A DNA stretch of 64,000 nt, from the NCBI GenBank assembly GCA_009842325.1, contig VYFQ01000019.1, forward strand, positions 1 to 64,000, given 5' to 3'. A model generated the notes under the pieces. The model was not told the origin of the DNA. It made no database searches and saw nothing but the letters and a program-made list of their open reading frames with translations. Position 1 is the stretch's first letter; each line of letters starts with the position of its first letter. This document shows, piece after piece, positions 29,003 through 38,431 of the stretch. Both the position numbers and the translations under genes were made by a program. This stretch comes from Acidimicrobiaceae bacterium. GTDB lineage: Bacteria; Actinomycetota; Acidimicrobiia; Acidimicrobiales; Aldehydirespiratoraceae.

Positions 29003-30991
29003 CTACAGGCCGCTGATCTCCAGGTCGGGTAGGCGGTCGGCAGGGGTGAAGCCGAGGACCCGGCCGAAGAAGGCCAGTTCGGCCTCCAGGGCGGCAACGA
29101 TGTTGTCGGCGCTACGGAAGCCGTGCTGCTCACCTTCGAAGAGCAGGTAGGCCACCGGCACACCCTTGGCCTCGAGGGCCTCGACGATCATCTCGGCCTG
29201 GGCGGGCGGCACGATCTCGTCCTCGTCGCCCTGCAGCACGATCATCGGGGCGTCGAAGCCGTCGAGGTGGTGGATCGGGGAACGAGCGACATAGACGTCC
29301 CTGGCCTCCGGGTAGGGGCCGACGAGGCGGTCGAGGTAGCGGGACTCGAACTTGTGGGTGTCGGCGGCCAGAGCCTCCAAGTCGGCGATGCCGTAGCGGC
29401 TGGCCCCGGCCGCGAACGTGTCGTGGAGGGCCAGCGCAGCCAGCACGGTGAAGCCGCCCGCGCTCCCGCCCCGGATGATCAGCCGTTGAGGGTCGACGTC
29501 GCCCCGGTCGGCCAGGAATCGGGCCGCGGCCACGCAGTCCTCCACGTCGGCCACGCCCCAGGCGCCGTCCAGGGCGCGCCGGTAGCTGCGGCCGTAGCCG
29601 GTGGAGCCTCGGTAGTCCACGTCGACCACCGCGATCCCCCGGGAGGTCCAGAACACGACACCCAGCTGGAGCTGGCGGCGGGCTGCGGCCGTGGGCCCTC
29701 CGTGGGCCGTGACCAGCAGCGGCGGACGATCACCGGCCGGGCCGGCACAGGCCGGGTTGGCGGGCGGGTAGTACAGGGCGTGGGCTACCGCGGATCCGTC
29801 TCCACTGGTCGGGAAGGTGATGGCCTCGGGCTCGATCAGCAGACCCGCGCCGAGGCCCAGCTCCCGCGCCGTCCGCACCGCGTTGCGGCCGGCGCGGCCG
29901 TCGCCGTCGATTCGCACCACCGCGACCTCTGGTTCGTGCCGGTAGCCGGCGCCCGCGTAGGCCAGCACCGCGGCGCCGTCCGGGGCGTTGCGGGCGATGG
30001 TCAGCGACGACATCGAGGAGTCGATCAACCGGACGGCGCGGCCGTCCACCATGATCTGGTCGCCTGCGGGCATCCCGGCCACGGCGGCCACCGTTCCGCC
30101 GGCCGCCGCCCAGCGCTGCATTCCGAAGACCCACGGCGGGGTGGCCACATCGAAGTCGCCCACGACGACGGGTAGCATCGCTCCACTGTCCAGGTGCACC
30201 TCGTAGAGGCCCCACCAGTCGTCGTGGTCGCTGCACACCATCAGCCTCGGTTCCGTGCCGGCGGCGCCGGGATCCCAGCCGGGCTCGCACAGGCTGCGGT
30301 CCCCGCCCCGGCCCAGGACCTGCACCTCCACGCCCAGCTCAGCGTCACCGAGCTCGTGCACGTGCAGCCGGGTGGCGTCCCACGGCATGTTCGGATGGTC
30401 CCACGAGATCCAGGCCAGCATCGATCCGTCGGGCGACACCCGGGGCGTCATCACGAAGTCGGATCCCGACCACAGCGGAACTACCCGATGGGACCCATCG
30501 GTGGCCACTGCCACCAGCTCGTTGGCCGGCTCGCCGCCGGTGCCATGGCGCTCCTGAACGCACACGCTCCAGCGGCCGTCGGGCGTCACCCGCCCGTCGG
30601 CGTACCGCCACGCTCGCGGTTCGGGGGGCTCAGCGGTCAGCAGCAGGGGCTTGGCGCCCGGATGATCGGTCCTCCGGAGCCGCTGGTCGGCGAACTCGAC
30701 GTAGTAGAGCGACCCGTCGTGCGGCCACCAGGATCCGCCGCCGTACTCGTGCACCCGGGTGCGGACGTTGGCATCCGGTGGCGTGACCTCCTGAGACTCG
30801 CCGCCCCGGAGGTCGCGACGCATCACCGCGGTGCGACCACCCTCGTCGGGTCGGTTCTCAGCCCACCACAGCACCCAGGGCCGGACCGGATCGGCGATCA
30901 CCTCGGAGATCCCCGCAGCCCCCTTCACCAGGCACGCGGCGGTGACCGGGGACGGCCACTCCCCGAAAGGCACGACCACCGGGTCGGGCAT
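29003..30991 (-). CDS. prolyl oligopeptidase family (S9) peptidase
   Basis: This 662-residue alpha/beta-hydrolase peptidase has an N-terminal propeller-like part (residues 1-380) and a C-terminal catalytic domain. The nucleophile is Ser510 in IIRGGSAGG, the acid is probably Asp591 in GDEDEIVPP, and His623 lies in GEQHGFR. DYRGSTGYGRSYR before the nucleophile is typical of acylaminoacyl-peptidase-like S9 enzymes. There is no signal peptide, so it is likely cytoplasmic. The start ATG overlaps the stop of the upstream aminotransferase by one base (TGATG). Confidence 0.93.
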   Translation of the reverse strand: MPDPVVVPFGEWPSPVTAACLVKGAAGISEVIADPVRPWVLWWAENRPDEGGRTAVMRRDLRGGESQEVTPPDANVRTRVHEYGGGSWWPHDGSLYYVEFADQRLRRTDHPGAKPLLLTAEPPEPRAWRYADGRVTPDGRWSVCVQERHGTGGEPANELVAVATDGSHRVVPLWSGSDFVMTPRVSPDGSMLAWISWDHPNMPWDATRLHVHELGDAELGVEVQVLGRGGDRSLCEPGWDPGAAGTEPRLMVCSDHDDWWGLYEVHLDSGAMLPVVVGDFDVATPPWVFGMQRWAAAGGTVAAVAGMPAGDQIMVDGRAVRLIDSSMSSLTIARNAPDGAAVLAYAGAGYRHEPEVAVVRIDGDGRAGRNAVRTARELGLGAGLLIEPEAITFPTSGDGSAVAHALYYPPANPACAGPAGDRPPLLVTAHGGPTAAARRQLQLGVVFWTSRGIAVVDVDYRGSTGYGRSYRRALDGAWGVADVEDCVAAARFLADRGDVDPQRLIIRGGSAGGFTVLAALALHDTFAAGASRYGIADLEALAADTHKFESRYLDRLVGPYPEARDVYVARSPIHHLDGFDAPMIVLQGDEDEIVPPAQAEMIVEALEAKGVPVAYLLFEGEQHGFRSADNIVAALEAELAFFGRVLGFTPADRLPDLEISGL

Positions 30992-32193
30992 CAGCCTCCG
31001 CCCAGCAGGTCGACCATCCGGCCCACCCCCTCGCCCAGGTCGTCGTCGCCGAGGGCGAACGACAGCCGCAGCCCGCCGCTGGCGCCGAATGCCTCACCGG
31101 GGACGACCGCCACCTTGGCCCGGTCCAGCAGTAGGTCGGCCAGCTCCAGCGTGGTCGCCGGCCTGGCGCCGCCGTAGTCGCGGCCCAGCAGGCCGGTGGC
31201 GTCGGGATAGGCGTAGAAGGCACCTTCGGGCTCCGGGCAGACCAGCCCCTCGATCCCGCTCAGCAGGCGGTACATGGTCTGGCGCCGGCGGTCGAAGTGG
31301 CGGCGCATCTCCGCCACCGCGTCGAGCGGGCCCGACACCGCGGCCAGCGCGGCGGCCTGGGCCACGTTGCACACATTGGACGTGCAGTGGGACTGGAGGT
31401 TGCGGGCCGCGGTCATGGCGTCGGACGGTCCGATCATCCAGCCCACCCGCCATCCGGTCATGGCGTAGGTCTTGGCCACACCGTTGAGCACGATGCAGCG
31501 GTCCTGCAATTCGGGAACCACCACCGGCATGGAATGGTGCTGGACGTCACCGTAGGTGAGGTGCTCGTAGATCTCGTCGGTGAGGACCCAAATGCCGTGC
31601 TCGGCGGCCCAGCGGCCGATCTGCTCGATCTCCGAGCGGGGGTAGACGGCACCGGTCGGGTTGGACGGCGACACGAAGATCAGCGCCTTGGTCCGCGGCG
31701 TCCGGGCCGACTCCAGCTGGTCGACGCTCACCCGGAAGCCGCTGGCGGCGGTGGCCAGGACGGGCACGGCCGCGCCGCCGGAAAGGGCGATCGGCTCGGG
31801 GTAGGTCGTCCAGTAGGGAGTGGGCAGCAGCACCTCGTCGCCTGCGTCGACCACCGCCGCGATGGCGTTGTAGACCGCGTGCTTGCCGCCGTTGGTAATC
31901 AGCACGTCGGCCGGGTCGACCTCCAAGCCCGAGTCGCGCCGAGTCTTGACCGCCACCGCCTCACGGAGATCCTCCAGGCCGCCGACGGGGGTGTATTTGT
32001 GGTGCTGGGGATCGCGGCACGCGGCCGCGGCCGCCTCCACGATGTGGTCAGGCGTGGCGAAGTCGGGCTCGCCGGCGCCGAAGCTGATGACCCGCTCGCC
32101 CGCGGCCCGCAGCGCCCTGGCCTTGGCCGTCACCGCCAGGGTGGCCGAAGGGGCGATCGCCCCGACCCGCCTTGAGATCCGCTCGCTCGTCAT
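30991..32193 (-). CDS. pyridoxal-phosphate aminotransferase, class I (aspartate-type)
   Basis: The 400-residue fold-type I enzyme shows [29 protein letters not shown] and [12 protein letters not shown]. Further motifs are [11 protein letters not shown], the PLP-lysine segment [17 protein letters not shown] and a C-terminal LRLSFAL. It resembles bacterial aspartate aminotransferases of the type-Ib group; the exact substrate cannot be told. I use the ATG at 32193, since the longer frame overlaps the divergent serC. TACGCT lies 7 nt upstream. Confidence 0.9.
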   Translation of the reverse strand: MTSERISRRVGAIAPSATLAVTAKARALRAAGERVISFGAGEPDFATPDHIVEAAAAACRDPQHHKYTPVGGLEDLREAVAVKTRRDSGLEVDPADVLITNGGKHAVYNAIAAVVDAGDEVLLPTPYWTTYPEPIALSGGAAVPVLATAASGFRVSVDQLESARTPRTKALIFVSPSNPTGAVYPRSEIEQIGRWAAEHGIWVLTDEIYEHLTYGDVQHHSMPVVVPELQDRCIVLNGVAKTYAMTGWRVGWMIGPSDAMTAARNLQSHCTSNVCNVAQAAALAAVSGPLDAVAEMRRHFDRRRQTMYRLLSGIEGLVCPEPEGAFYAYPDATGLLGRDYGGARPATTLELADLLLDRAKVAVVPGEAFGASGGLRLSFALGDDDLGEGVGRMVDLLGGG

Positions 32194-32290
32194 GGCCGCG
32201 AGCGTACCGGCGGAGCCTTGACACATTCTCTCGATCTTGCGCGTGGCGATGGCGTGGAGCGGGGCTCGCGGAGTGCCAGACTTCGGGTCG

Positions 32291-33436
32291 ATGCCTACAC
32301 AAGCGCCAACCCGACCCGACGCCATCGCCATTCCCGCCGCGATGCTCCCCTCCGACGGCCGCTTCGGCAGCGGGCCATCCAAGTTCCGGCCCGCGGCCGC
32401 TCAGGCACTGGCCGACAGAGCCGTCGACTATCTCGGCACGAGCCACCGCAAGGCCGGGGTGCGCCGCGTGGTGGCCCAACTGAAGACCGGTATCGCCGAT
32501 CTGCTGGGCGCGCCTGACGGCTACGAAGTGGTGATGGGCAACGGCGGCGCCACCGCCTTCTGGGACGCGGCCAGCTTCGGGCTGATCGAGCATCGCAGCC
32601 ACCACCTCTCGCTGGGTGAGTTCAGCTCCAAGTTCGTTGCCGTGACCGCGTCCGCGCCCCACCTCGACGAACCGTCGGTGCGGGTCGGGGACTTCGGGAC
32701 CTGCCCGCCCCTGGAGGCGGTCGACGGGGTGGACGCCTACTGCTACCCGCACAACGAGACGTCGACCGGGGTGATGCTGGAGGTCCGCCGCCCCCCAGGC
32801 GACGACGAAGCACTCGTGCTGGTGGACGCCACCTCGGCCGCGGGCGGGCTCCGGTTCGACCCCTCGGGCTGCGACGTCTACTACTTCGCACCGCAGAAGG
32901 CCCTGTCGAGCGACGGCGGGCTGTGGATCGCCCTGATGTCGCCCGCCGCCATCGAACGGATCGAGCGCCTGTCGGCCTCCGGCCGGTGGACGCCGGCCTT
33001 CCTGGACCTCAAGCTGGCGGTGGACAACTCCCGCAAGGACCAGACCTACAACACTCCCGCGCTGGCCACGGTGTTCCTCACCGTGCAGCAGGTCGACTGG
33101 CTCAACGGCAACGGCGGTCTGGAGTGGGCCGCGGGTCGCAGCGACCGCTCCGCCAACATCCTCTACGGCTGGGCCGAGGCTTCCGACACCGCCTCGCCCT
33201 TCGTGACCGACACTGCCATCCGCAGCCGGGTTGTGGGAACCATCGACTTCGACGACCGGGTGAGCGCCGACGACATAAGCGCGGCCCTCCGGGCCAACGG
33301 CATCGTCGACACCGACGGCTACCGCAAGCTAGGACGCAACCAGCTCCGCATCGGCATGTTCCCCGCGGTGGAGCCCTCAGACGTAGAGGCGCTCACCGTC
33401 TGCATCGACCACATAGTCGAGCGCCTGATCGCTTAG
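32291..33436 (+). CDS. serC: phosphoserine aminotransferase (mycobacterial type)
   Basis: SerC makes phosphoserine from 3-phosphohydroxypyruvate in serine synthesis. The 381-residue protein matches the mycobacterial branch: [41 protein letters not shown] and PHNETSTGV. The PLP lysine is in [15 protein letters not shown], and [19 protein letters not shown] is near the end. I start at the ATG 32291; an upstream ATG (32237) gives an unconserved tail. A TTGACA at 32218 lacks a matching -10. Confidence 0.93.
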   Translation: MPTQAPTRPDAIAIPAAMLPSDGRFGSGPSKFRPAAAQALADRAVDYLGTSHRKAGVRRVVAQLKTGIADLLGAPDGYEVVMGNGGATAFWDAASFGLIEHRSHHLSLGEFSSKFVAVTASAPHLDEPSVRVGDFGTCPPLEAVDGVDAYCYPHNETSTGVMLEVRRPPGDDEALVLVDATSAAGGLRFDPSGCDVYYFAPQKALSSDGGLWIALMSPAAIERIERLSASGRWTPAFLDLKLAVDNSRKDQTYNTPALATVFLTVQQVDWLNGNGGLEWAAGRSDRSANILYGWAEASDTASPFVTDTAIRSRVVGTIDFDDRVSADDISAALRANGIVDTDGYRKLGRNQLRIGMFPAVEPSDVEALTVCIDHIVERLIA

Positions 33437-33450
33437 CCAGCAGGTTGACC

Positions 33451-33551
33451 CGACCGGCCAGGCCGGGGGGTGGCGGCGAGTCCGGGCGACCGACAATGGG
33501 GCGAAGCCCCGTCGGTCGAACGTGGCTCGACGACAGGACCCGCCGGCCGGA
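33451..33551 (+). repeat. structured intergenic repeat, copy C
   Basis: It matches copy A over its full length and copy B over nearly all of it; the central hairpin is at 33487-33518 (GGGGC/GCCCC inner stem). It fills the 123-bp gap between convergent serC and the carboxyltransferase gene, ending 9 nt from the latter's stop. As with the other copies, it is the 3' flank of a minus-strand gene. Confidence 0.9.
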
Positions 33552-33559
33552 GGCCTGCC

Positions 33560-35056
33560 TTATGGGGTAATGCCCGGACGAGACTTGGGTTGGCACGGCT
33601 GGCTGCGGCGCCGGGCCGACACCTCCAAGGCGGCGAGGACAGCGTTGCGGGTGTCGCGGGGATCGATCACCTCGTCGAAACTCAGCGCCGACGCGGAGCG
33701 GTACTCCGACTCCTCCTCGGCCCTGCGCAAGTCCCGCTCGGCCTGCTCGTCGGCGCCCACGGCCCGGCCTGCACCGGCGGCCCCCATGGCCCCCACCGTG
33801 GCACCCGGAAAGGCGAAGCTGAGGGTCTGGGAGTCGTGAGGGTTCATGGCCATCACGCAGCTGCCGAAGCCGAAGGCCTTCCGCAGCGTTACATGGATCT
33901 TGACGGTGGTGGCGCCGGTCTGCGCGGCGTACATGCGAGCCGATGCCCGAAGCACCCCGGCCCGCTCTGACGCCGTGCCGGCCAGCACGCCGGGGTTGTC
34001 GGCCAGGAACAGCAACGGCAGGTGGAAGGCATCGCACACCGAGATGAAATGGGCCGCCTTGTCGGCGGCAGCCGTGTCGATCGAGCCGGCCAGTTCGACC
34101 GGCTGGTTGGCCACGACCCCCACCGGCTGGCCGCCGACACGGGCCAGCGCGCAGATGATGGCTCGGCCGTAGTCGGGTTGGATCGAGAGGCTCTGGCCGC
34201 AGTCGACCAGCGACTCGACAACCGCAGCCATGTCGTAGCCCCGCCGTCCGTCGCGTGGAACCAAGTCGAGCATGCGATCGATGCGACGCCGGCCGGTGTC
34301 GCCGGTGTCGACAACCGGCGGTCTCTCCCAAGCCGATGATCCGAAGTACGACAGGTATGAGCGGACCTGGGCCAGCAGGTCGGCGTCGTCGGCGGCGGTG
34401 TTGTGAATGGTTCCCGCTCCGACGGCCACCGCGGGCCCGCCGAGATCGTCCTTGCCGACCCGCTCCCCCAGCGACGCCTCCACCACCGGAGGACCCGCGG
34501 TGAAGATGGCCGCATCACCGGTCATGATCGACAAGTCGCACAGCAGGGCGGTGATGGCCCCATGGCCCGCCGACGGCCCCATCACCCCGCACACCATGGG
34601 CACGGTCCCCGACAGGGCCGCCTGGGCCTGCAGGTCATTGGGCCCTCCCCCGCCGGGATCGCCCGGCATGGGGGGCCGGTGGCCGGCTCCCTCCAGCAGC
34701 ATCACCAGCGGGATGCGCTCGCGCCCGGCGATGTCGGCGATCCGCCACCGCTTGCGGGTGGCGGCCGGTCCGATCGAGCCACCCATGGTGGTGAAGTCCT
34801 CCGCGCCCACCGCCACCGGACGGCCGTCGACGGCCCCCACCCCCGCGACCAGAGCATCAGCGGGCACGGGTCCGGCCAGGGTGCCGATCTCGGTGAACGA
34901 CCCCGCGTCGAGCAGCCCGTCTATGCGGCCCCTGGCGTCCAGACGCCCCTCGGCCCGGCGCTGAGCCACCTTGTCGGCGCCTCCCATGGCCCGAGCCTGC
35001 TGCCGGCGGCGCTCAAGGTCCTCAAGCGTGGAGTCCCACCCGGAGTCGTCGCTCAC
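33560..35056 (-). CDS. acyl-CoA carboxylase carboxyltransferase subunit
   Basis: This is a 498-residue AccD/PccB-type carboxyltransferase that moves CO2 from biotin to an acyl-CoA. Seen are ARGRIDGLLDAGSFTEIG, GMGG-like loop DFTTMGGSIGPAATRK, the oxyanion-type GPSAGHGAITALLCD, and in the second half VANQPVELAGSIDTAAADKA, LLFLADNPGVLAGT and KAFGFGSCVMAMNP. I start at the GTG 35056; the open frame to 35221 runs through two palindromic repeats. No biotin-carrying subunit is nearby, so the partner and substrate are unknown. Confidence 0.9.
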   Translation of the reverse strand: MSDDSGWDSTLEDLERRRQQARAMGGADKVAQRRAEGRLDARGRIDGLLDAGSFTEIGTLAGPVPADALVAGVGAVDGRPVAVGAEDFTTMGGSIGPAATRKRWRIADIAGRERIPLVMLLEGAGHRPPMPGDPGGGGPNDLQAQAALSGTVPMVCGVMGPSAGHGAITALLCDLSIMTGDAAIFTAGPPVVEASLGERVGKDDLGGPAVAVGAGTIHNTAADDADLLAQVRSYLSYFGSSAWERPPVVDTGDTGRRRIDRMLDLVPRDGRRGYDMAAVVESLVDCGQSLSIQPDYGRAIICALARVGGQPVGVVANQPVELAGSIDTAAADKAAHFISVCDAFHLPLLFLADNPGVLAGTASERAGVLRASARMYAAQTGATTVKIHVTLRKAFGFGSCVMAMNPHDSQTLSFAFPGATVGAMGAAGAGRAVGADEQAERDLRRAEEESEYRSASALSFDEVIDPRDTRNAVLAALEVSARRRSQPCQPKSRPGITP

Positions 35057-35126
35057 GCCGGTCCCAGCCTTCGACGCTCCAGCATGCCGGTACCCGCCAT
35101 GGCGCCCACGGTACCCATCGCCATCC

Positions 35127-35175
35127 GAACTGGCAGCAAGACACCCCATATAGGGGGCAAAACGCTGCCAATTCC
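35127..35175. repeat. palindromic GGCAGC element, copy 1
   Basis: The outer arms GAACTGGCAGC and GCTGCCAATTC are near-perfect inverted repeats. The centre carries CCCCATATAGGGG. It is identical to copy 2 24 bp further on and shares its arms with 53045-53092. It lies between the co-directional CoA transferase and carboxyltransferase genes. Confidence 0.85.
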
Positions 35176-35198
35176 ACACACCGATCCGATCCCACGGC

Positions 35199-35247
35199 GA
35201 ACTGGCAGCAAGACACCCCATATAGGGGGCAAAACGCTGCCAATTCC
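35199..35247. repeat. palindromic GGCAGC element, copy 2
   Basis: This is a 49-bp exact duplicate of copy 1, separated from it by 23 bp and ending 8 bp from the CoA transferase stop. The tandem pair fills most of the 198-bp gap. Confidence 0.85.
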
Positions 35248-35254
35248 AGATGGA

Positions 35255-36490
35255 CTACTTGGTGGCCACCGGGCAAGCCGTGACTTCGTCGGGCACCGCG
35301 GGAGGGCGCACCGGTACCGGGCCGCCGGTCAGTTCTACCCGCCAGCACCCGTCGCTGTGGATAACCGGCCGGTCGATCGGGGCGCCGGCGTGGGCTCTGA
35401 CCCATGCTGAAGCGCCGGCCAGCGAGACGTCAACGAGCGCGGCGCAGCCGTCGGCGAGTAGGTCGGCCGCGGCCGCGGCCGCGGCCAGGCCGGCGATGGG
35501 ATCGGCGATGGCGTCGCCAACGAACATGGGCGGATCCCCCGGCACCGCTAAGCCGCCGGAGGCCGCTGCGTCGTCGCCGAAGGCGACCCGGTTGGCGTGC
35601 CGCCCGCTGCGCCCGTGGCCGGTGATCGACACCCAGGCTGTGCCAGCGGCCACCACCTCGGCAGCACTGATCCCCCACTGCTGCATCACCCGGGGCCGGC
35701 TCGCCTCCAGCACCAGGTCGGCACGGGCGATCAGCTCCCGCAACCGGCCGATTGCTCCCAAGGTGGGCAAGTCCAGGCTCAACTGCTCCTTGCGTCCATT
35801 CAGCAGTTCGAGGAACCCGGCCGGACCCCGGCGGGCACCGTCAGGCCTCAGAGTCGATTCCACCTTGAGCACCCTGCAGCCGGCCTCGGCCAGCAGCCCG
35901 CCCGCCAGCGGCCCGGCCCACAGGCTGCTGAGATCCACGACCACGGGCTGAGAGCCGCGAGGCCGGCCTCGGCACTGATGGCCCATGGCCCATGGCAACT
36001 CAGGACGACCGGTAGCCCCCACCGAGGCCACCGCCAGCCCGAGCAGCGACCCAGTATCGACGATGTCGTTGCATGTCATCGCGGCCAGGCGCTGTTCGAT
36101 GACGGGCCAGTCGCGGGTCGCCATCGGGGCGCCCACCAGTGCGGGCAGCATGTCGATGTCGGACGGGCGGGGAAGGTTGAGCGCAACCCAGCCGTCGCGG
36201 GCTCGCACCATCTGTGCGAACCCGCCCGGGCTGCGGGAGCCGCTTCGTCCGAAGCCTGTGAAGGCAGCCCGGTGGGCGACCGACCCCACCGGGTCCACCC
36301 TCAACTCGGCTCCCAGGCGGCCGGTAGCCGAGGCCAGGGTCTCGCCCAGGCCGATCAGAGGGCGAACAACGCCAGCGGGCGACACCGACGGCGGGCCCGA
36401 AGCCAGGCCGGTGAGATGCATCGCTCCCGACGCAGCCCAAGCCCTGACGCACTCATCGTCGTCGAGGGCGGCGGGTTCGATTGCGAGCAC
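35255..36490 (-). CDS. CoA transferase family III (CaiB/BaiF-like), rearranged domain order
   Basis: Family III CoA transferases move CoA between carboxylic acids through an aspartyl-CoA intermediate. From the GTG at 36490 (411 residues) the canonical Rossmann-like start VVVDLSSLWAGPLAGGLLAE, which is normally near residue 10, appears only at about residue 183. The first ~160 residues resemble the usual C-terminal part (TSP-like RSPGGFAQMVRARDGWVALN). The last part has FVGDAIADPIAGLAAAAA. The catalytic Asp is not certain. A TACCTT box lies 7 nt upstream of the GTG. It diverges from the 36554 gene. Confidence 0.82.
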   Translation of the reverse strand: MLAIEPAALDDDECVRAWAASGAMHLTGLASGPPSVSPAGVVRPLIGLGETLASATGRLGAELRVDPVGSVAHRAAFTGFGRSGSRSPGGFAQMVRARDGWVALNLPRPSDIDMLPALVGAPMATRDWPVIEQRLAAMTCNDIVDTGSLLGLAVASVGATGRPELPWAMGHQCRGRPRGSQPVVVDLSSLWAGPLAGGLLAEAGCRVLKVESTLRPDGARRGPAGFLELLNGRKEQLSLDLPTLGAIGRLRELIARADLVLEASRPRVMQQWGISAAEVVAAGTAWVSITGHGRSGRHANRVAFGDDAAASGGLAVPGDPPMFVGDAIADPIAGLAAAAAAADLLADGCAALVDVSLAGASAWVRAHAGAPIDRPVIHSDGCWRVELTGGPVPVRPPAVPDEVTACPVATK

Positions 36491-36553
36491 CTCAGCGAAG
36501 GTAGCGTGAGCAGTCTGACAACTACCCTTCAGACGACGGCGTGGAGGGACGAC

Positions 36554-36859
36554 ATGGTGGAACTGAGGCCAGGGGCCCGATTTCAAAGCACGGTGTGCGC
36601 CACTGAGGTGATCGTTGTGAAGGGCACCGGACCGGCCGAGCTGACCTGCGGCGGCGCGCCGATGGTGGCGGCGGGATCGGCCGAACGGTCCGGAGAGCCC
36701 AGCGCCGACGCCTCGGAGGGAACGCTTCTCGGCAAGCGCTACGGCGACCAGGACGAAACCATCGAGGTGCTCTGCACCAAGGCCGGGCCGGGCTCGCTGG
36801 CTCTGGGCGATGTGCCGCTGACCGTGAAGGTGACGAAGCCGCTGCCCGCCTCGGACTGA
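36554..36859 (+). CDS. conserved hypothetical protein next to acyl-CoA ligase
   Basis: GGAGGGA just upstream fixes the ATG; the product has 101 residues. It is soluble and begins LRPGARFQSTVCATEVIVVK, followed by ELTCGGAPM and a C-terminal PLTVKVTKPLP strand. Two cysteines (CATEV, TCGGAP) are spaced as in similar small actinobacterial proteins encoded beside acyl-CoA synthetases, as far as I recall. The function is unknown. It is 53 bp upstream of the ligase and probably cotranscribed. Confidence 0.75.
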   Translation: MVELRPGARFQSTVCATEVIVVKGTGPAELTCGGAPMVAAGSAERSGEPSADASEGTLLGKRYGDQDETIEVLCTKAGPGSLALGDVPLTVKVTKPLPASD

Positions 36860-36912
36860 GCGGCCGCGCCGCCGGTGAGTCCGCCCTACCCAACCCCAAC
36901 CGGACATCTCCC

Positions 36913-38424
36913 ATGAACGTGATGATGCTGCTCGAGATGGCGGCCACCGCCATGGGCGACCGGGTGGCGGTGGGGCCACTCGACGGAGGCCTCACCGGCG
37001 ACAGCCTGATGGGCGATGCAGCCGCGCTCGCCGGACGCTTGCGGGCATCCAAGGCCGAGCATCTGGTGCTGTGCGACGAGCCCGGCGCGGTGCTGCCCGT
37101 CTCCATGTTCGGCGCGGCATGGGCGGGTGTTCCCTATGTGCCGATCAACTACCGGCTCGCCGACGACGAGCTGCGCCGGCTGGCCGACCGGGCCGCGCCG
37201 GCGTTGGCCGTGGTCGACCCCTCCGGAGCGGAACGGCTGGCCGGGGTGGACGGGCTGGAGATCGTCGAGCGGGACGCTCTCAGGGACGATCCCGCCGGTG
37301 GTGCCCAACCGGCCGACTTGAGCGACTGGCCCATGGACGCCGATGCCGCGGCCGTGCTGCTCTACACCAGCGGCACCTCCGGCCCGCCCAAGGCCGCCTT
37401 GCTGCGCCACCGGCACTTGGTGTCCTATGTGTTCGGCACGGTCGAGTTCGCGTCGGCCGGCCCGGACGAGGCCCACATCATGGCGGTGCCGCCCTACCAC
37501 ATCGCCTCGGTGGCCGCGCAGCTGTCGCAGGTGTATTCGGGGCGCAGGATCGTGCCCCTGCCGAAGTTCGACCCCGACTCCTGGATCGATCTGGTGCTAT
37601 CCCAAGGCGTGACTCACGCCATGCTCGTGCCCACGATGCTGGCCCGCATCGTCGACGCACTGGACCGCCGGGGGGAAGCACTGGAGTCCGTCCGGTTCGT
37701 GTCATACGGAGGGGGGAAGTCGCACCGGGCGGTGGTGGAGAGGGCGCTGGAGCTGTTCCCGGCCGCAGGGTTCTCGCACGCCTACGGCCTGACCGAGACG
37801 AGTTCAACCGTGTGTGTGATGGGTCCCGACGACCACCGGCGGTGGGCCGCCTCCGACGATCCTGATGAGAGGGCCAGACTGTCGTCGGCAGGGCGACCGT
37901 TGCCGGGAGTGGAGATCTCGGTGCGCTGCGGTGACGGCACCGAGGCGGAGGCCGGTGCAGCCGGAGAGATCTGGGTCAGGGGCGAGCAGGTGGCCGGCGA
38001 GTACGCCGAGGGCGGGTCGGCGCTCGACGACGACGGATGGTTCCGCACCCGGGACAGCGGACACACCGACGATGCCGGCTACCTGTGGGTCCACGGCCGC
38101 AACGACGACATCATCATCCGGGGCGGCGAGAACATGTCGCCCGGCGAGATCGAGGACGTGCTGTTGACCCATCCCGCCGTCGTCGACGCGGCCGCATTCG
38201 GGGTGCCCAGCCGCGAGTGGGGTGAGGAGGTGGCGGTATGCGTCATCACCCGCTCCCCGGCGCCGGCCGCCGACGACCTCCGCGAACTGGTACGGGCCCG
38301 GCTGCGATCGAGCCGCGTGCCGGCGCGGGTGGAGTTCGTCGACGAGTTGCCCTACAACGACACGGGCAAGCTGCTGCGCCGGGAGTTGAGACAGCGCTTT
38401 GCCTCCGACTCCCCTGGGGGCTGA
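36913..38424 (+). CDS. AMP-dependent acyl-CoA synthetase/ligase
   Basis: This 503-residue adenylate-forming enzyme activates a carboxylic acid to its CoA ester. Motifs are the P-loop-like YTSGTSGPPKAALLRH (A3), YGLTETSSTVC (A5), DSGHTDDAGYLWVHGRNDDI (A7-A8) followed by IIRGGENMSPGEIE, and the catalytic lysine in NDTGKLLRREL (A10). The acyl substrate cannot be told. It lies in a row with the 36554 gene and the enoyl-CoA hydratase. Confidence 0.92.
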   Translation: MNVMMLLEMAATAMGDRVAVGPLDGGLTGDSLMGDAAALAGRLRASKAEHLVLCDEPGAVLPVSMFGAAWAGVPYVPINYRLADDELRRLADRAAPALAVVDPSGAERLAGVDGLEIVERDALRDDPAGGAQPADLSDWPMDADAAAVLLYTSGTSGPPKAALLRHRHLVSYVFGTVEFASAGPDEAHIMAVPPYHIASVAAQLSQVYSGRRIVPLPKFDPDSWIDLVLSQGVTHAMLVPTMLARIVDALDRRGEALESVRFVSYGGGKSHRAVVERALELFPAAGFSHAYGLTETSSTVCVMGPDDHRRWAASDDPDERARLSSAGRPLPGVEISVRCGDGTEAEAGAAGEIWVRGEQVAGEYAEGGSALDDDGWFRTRDSGHTDDAGYLWVHGRNDDIIIRGGENMSPGEIEDVLLTHPAVVDAAAFGVPSREWGEEVAVCVITRSPAPAADDLRELVRARLRSSRVPARVEFVDELPYNDTGKLLRRELRQRFASDSPGG

Positions 38425-38431
38425 TCCAGCC

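Noticed and set aside
32218..32223. Perfect TTGACA before serC
   Set aside because: No TANNNT box lies 15-19 bp downstream, so I do not call a promoter on this alone.
35057..35221. N-terminal extension of the carboxyltransferase (MGCLAASS twice)
   Set aside because: It is encoded by the two palindromic elements; family similarity begins only after the GTG at 35056.
36560..36840. 36554 gene as an antitoxin or regulator
   Set aside because: There is no partner toxin, DNA-binding motif or overlap; it is better left as a conserved hypothetical beside an acyl-CoA ligase.
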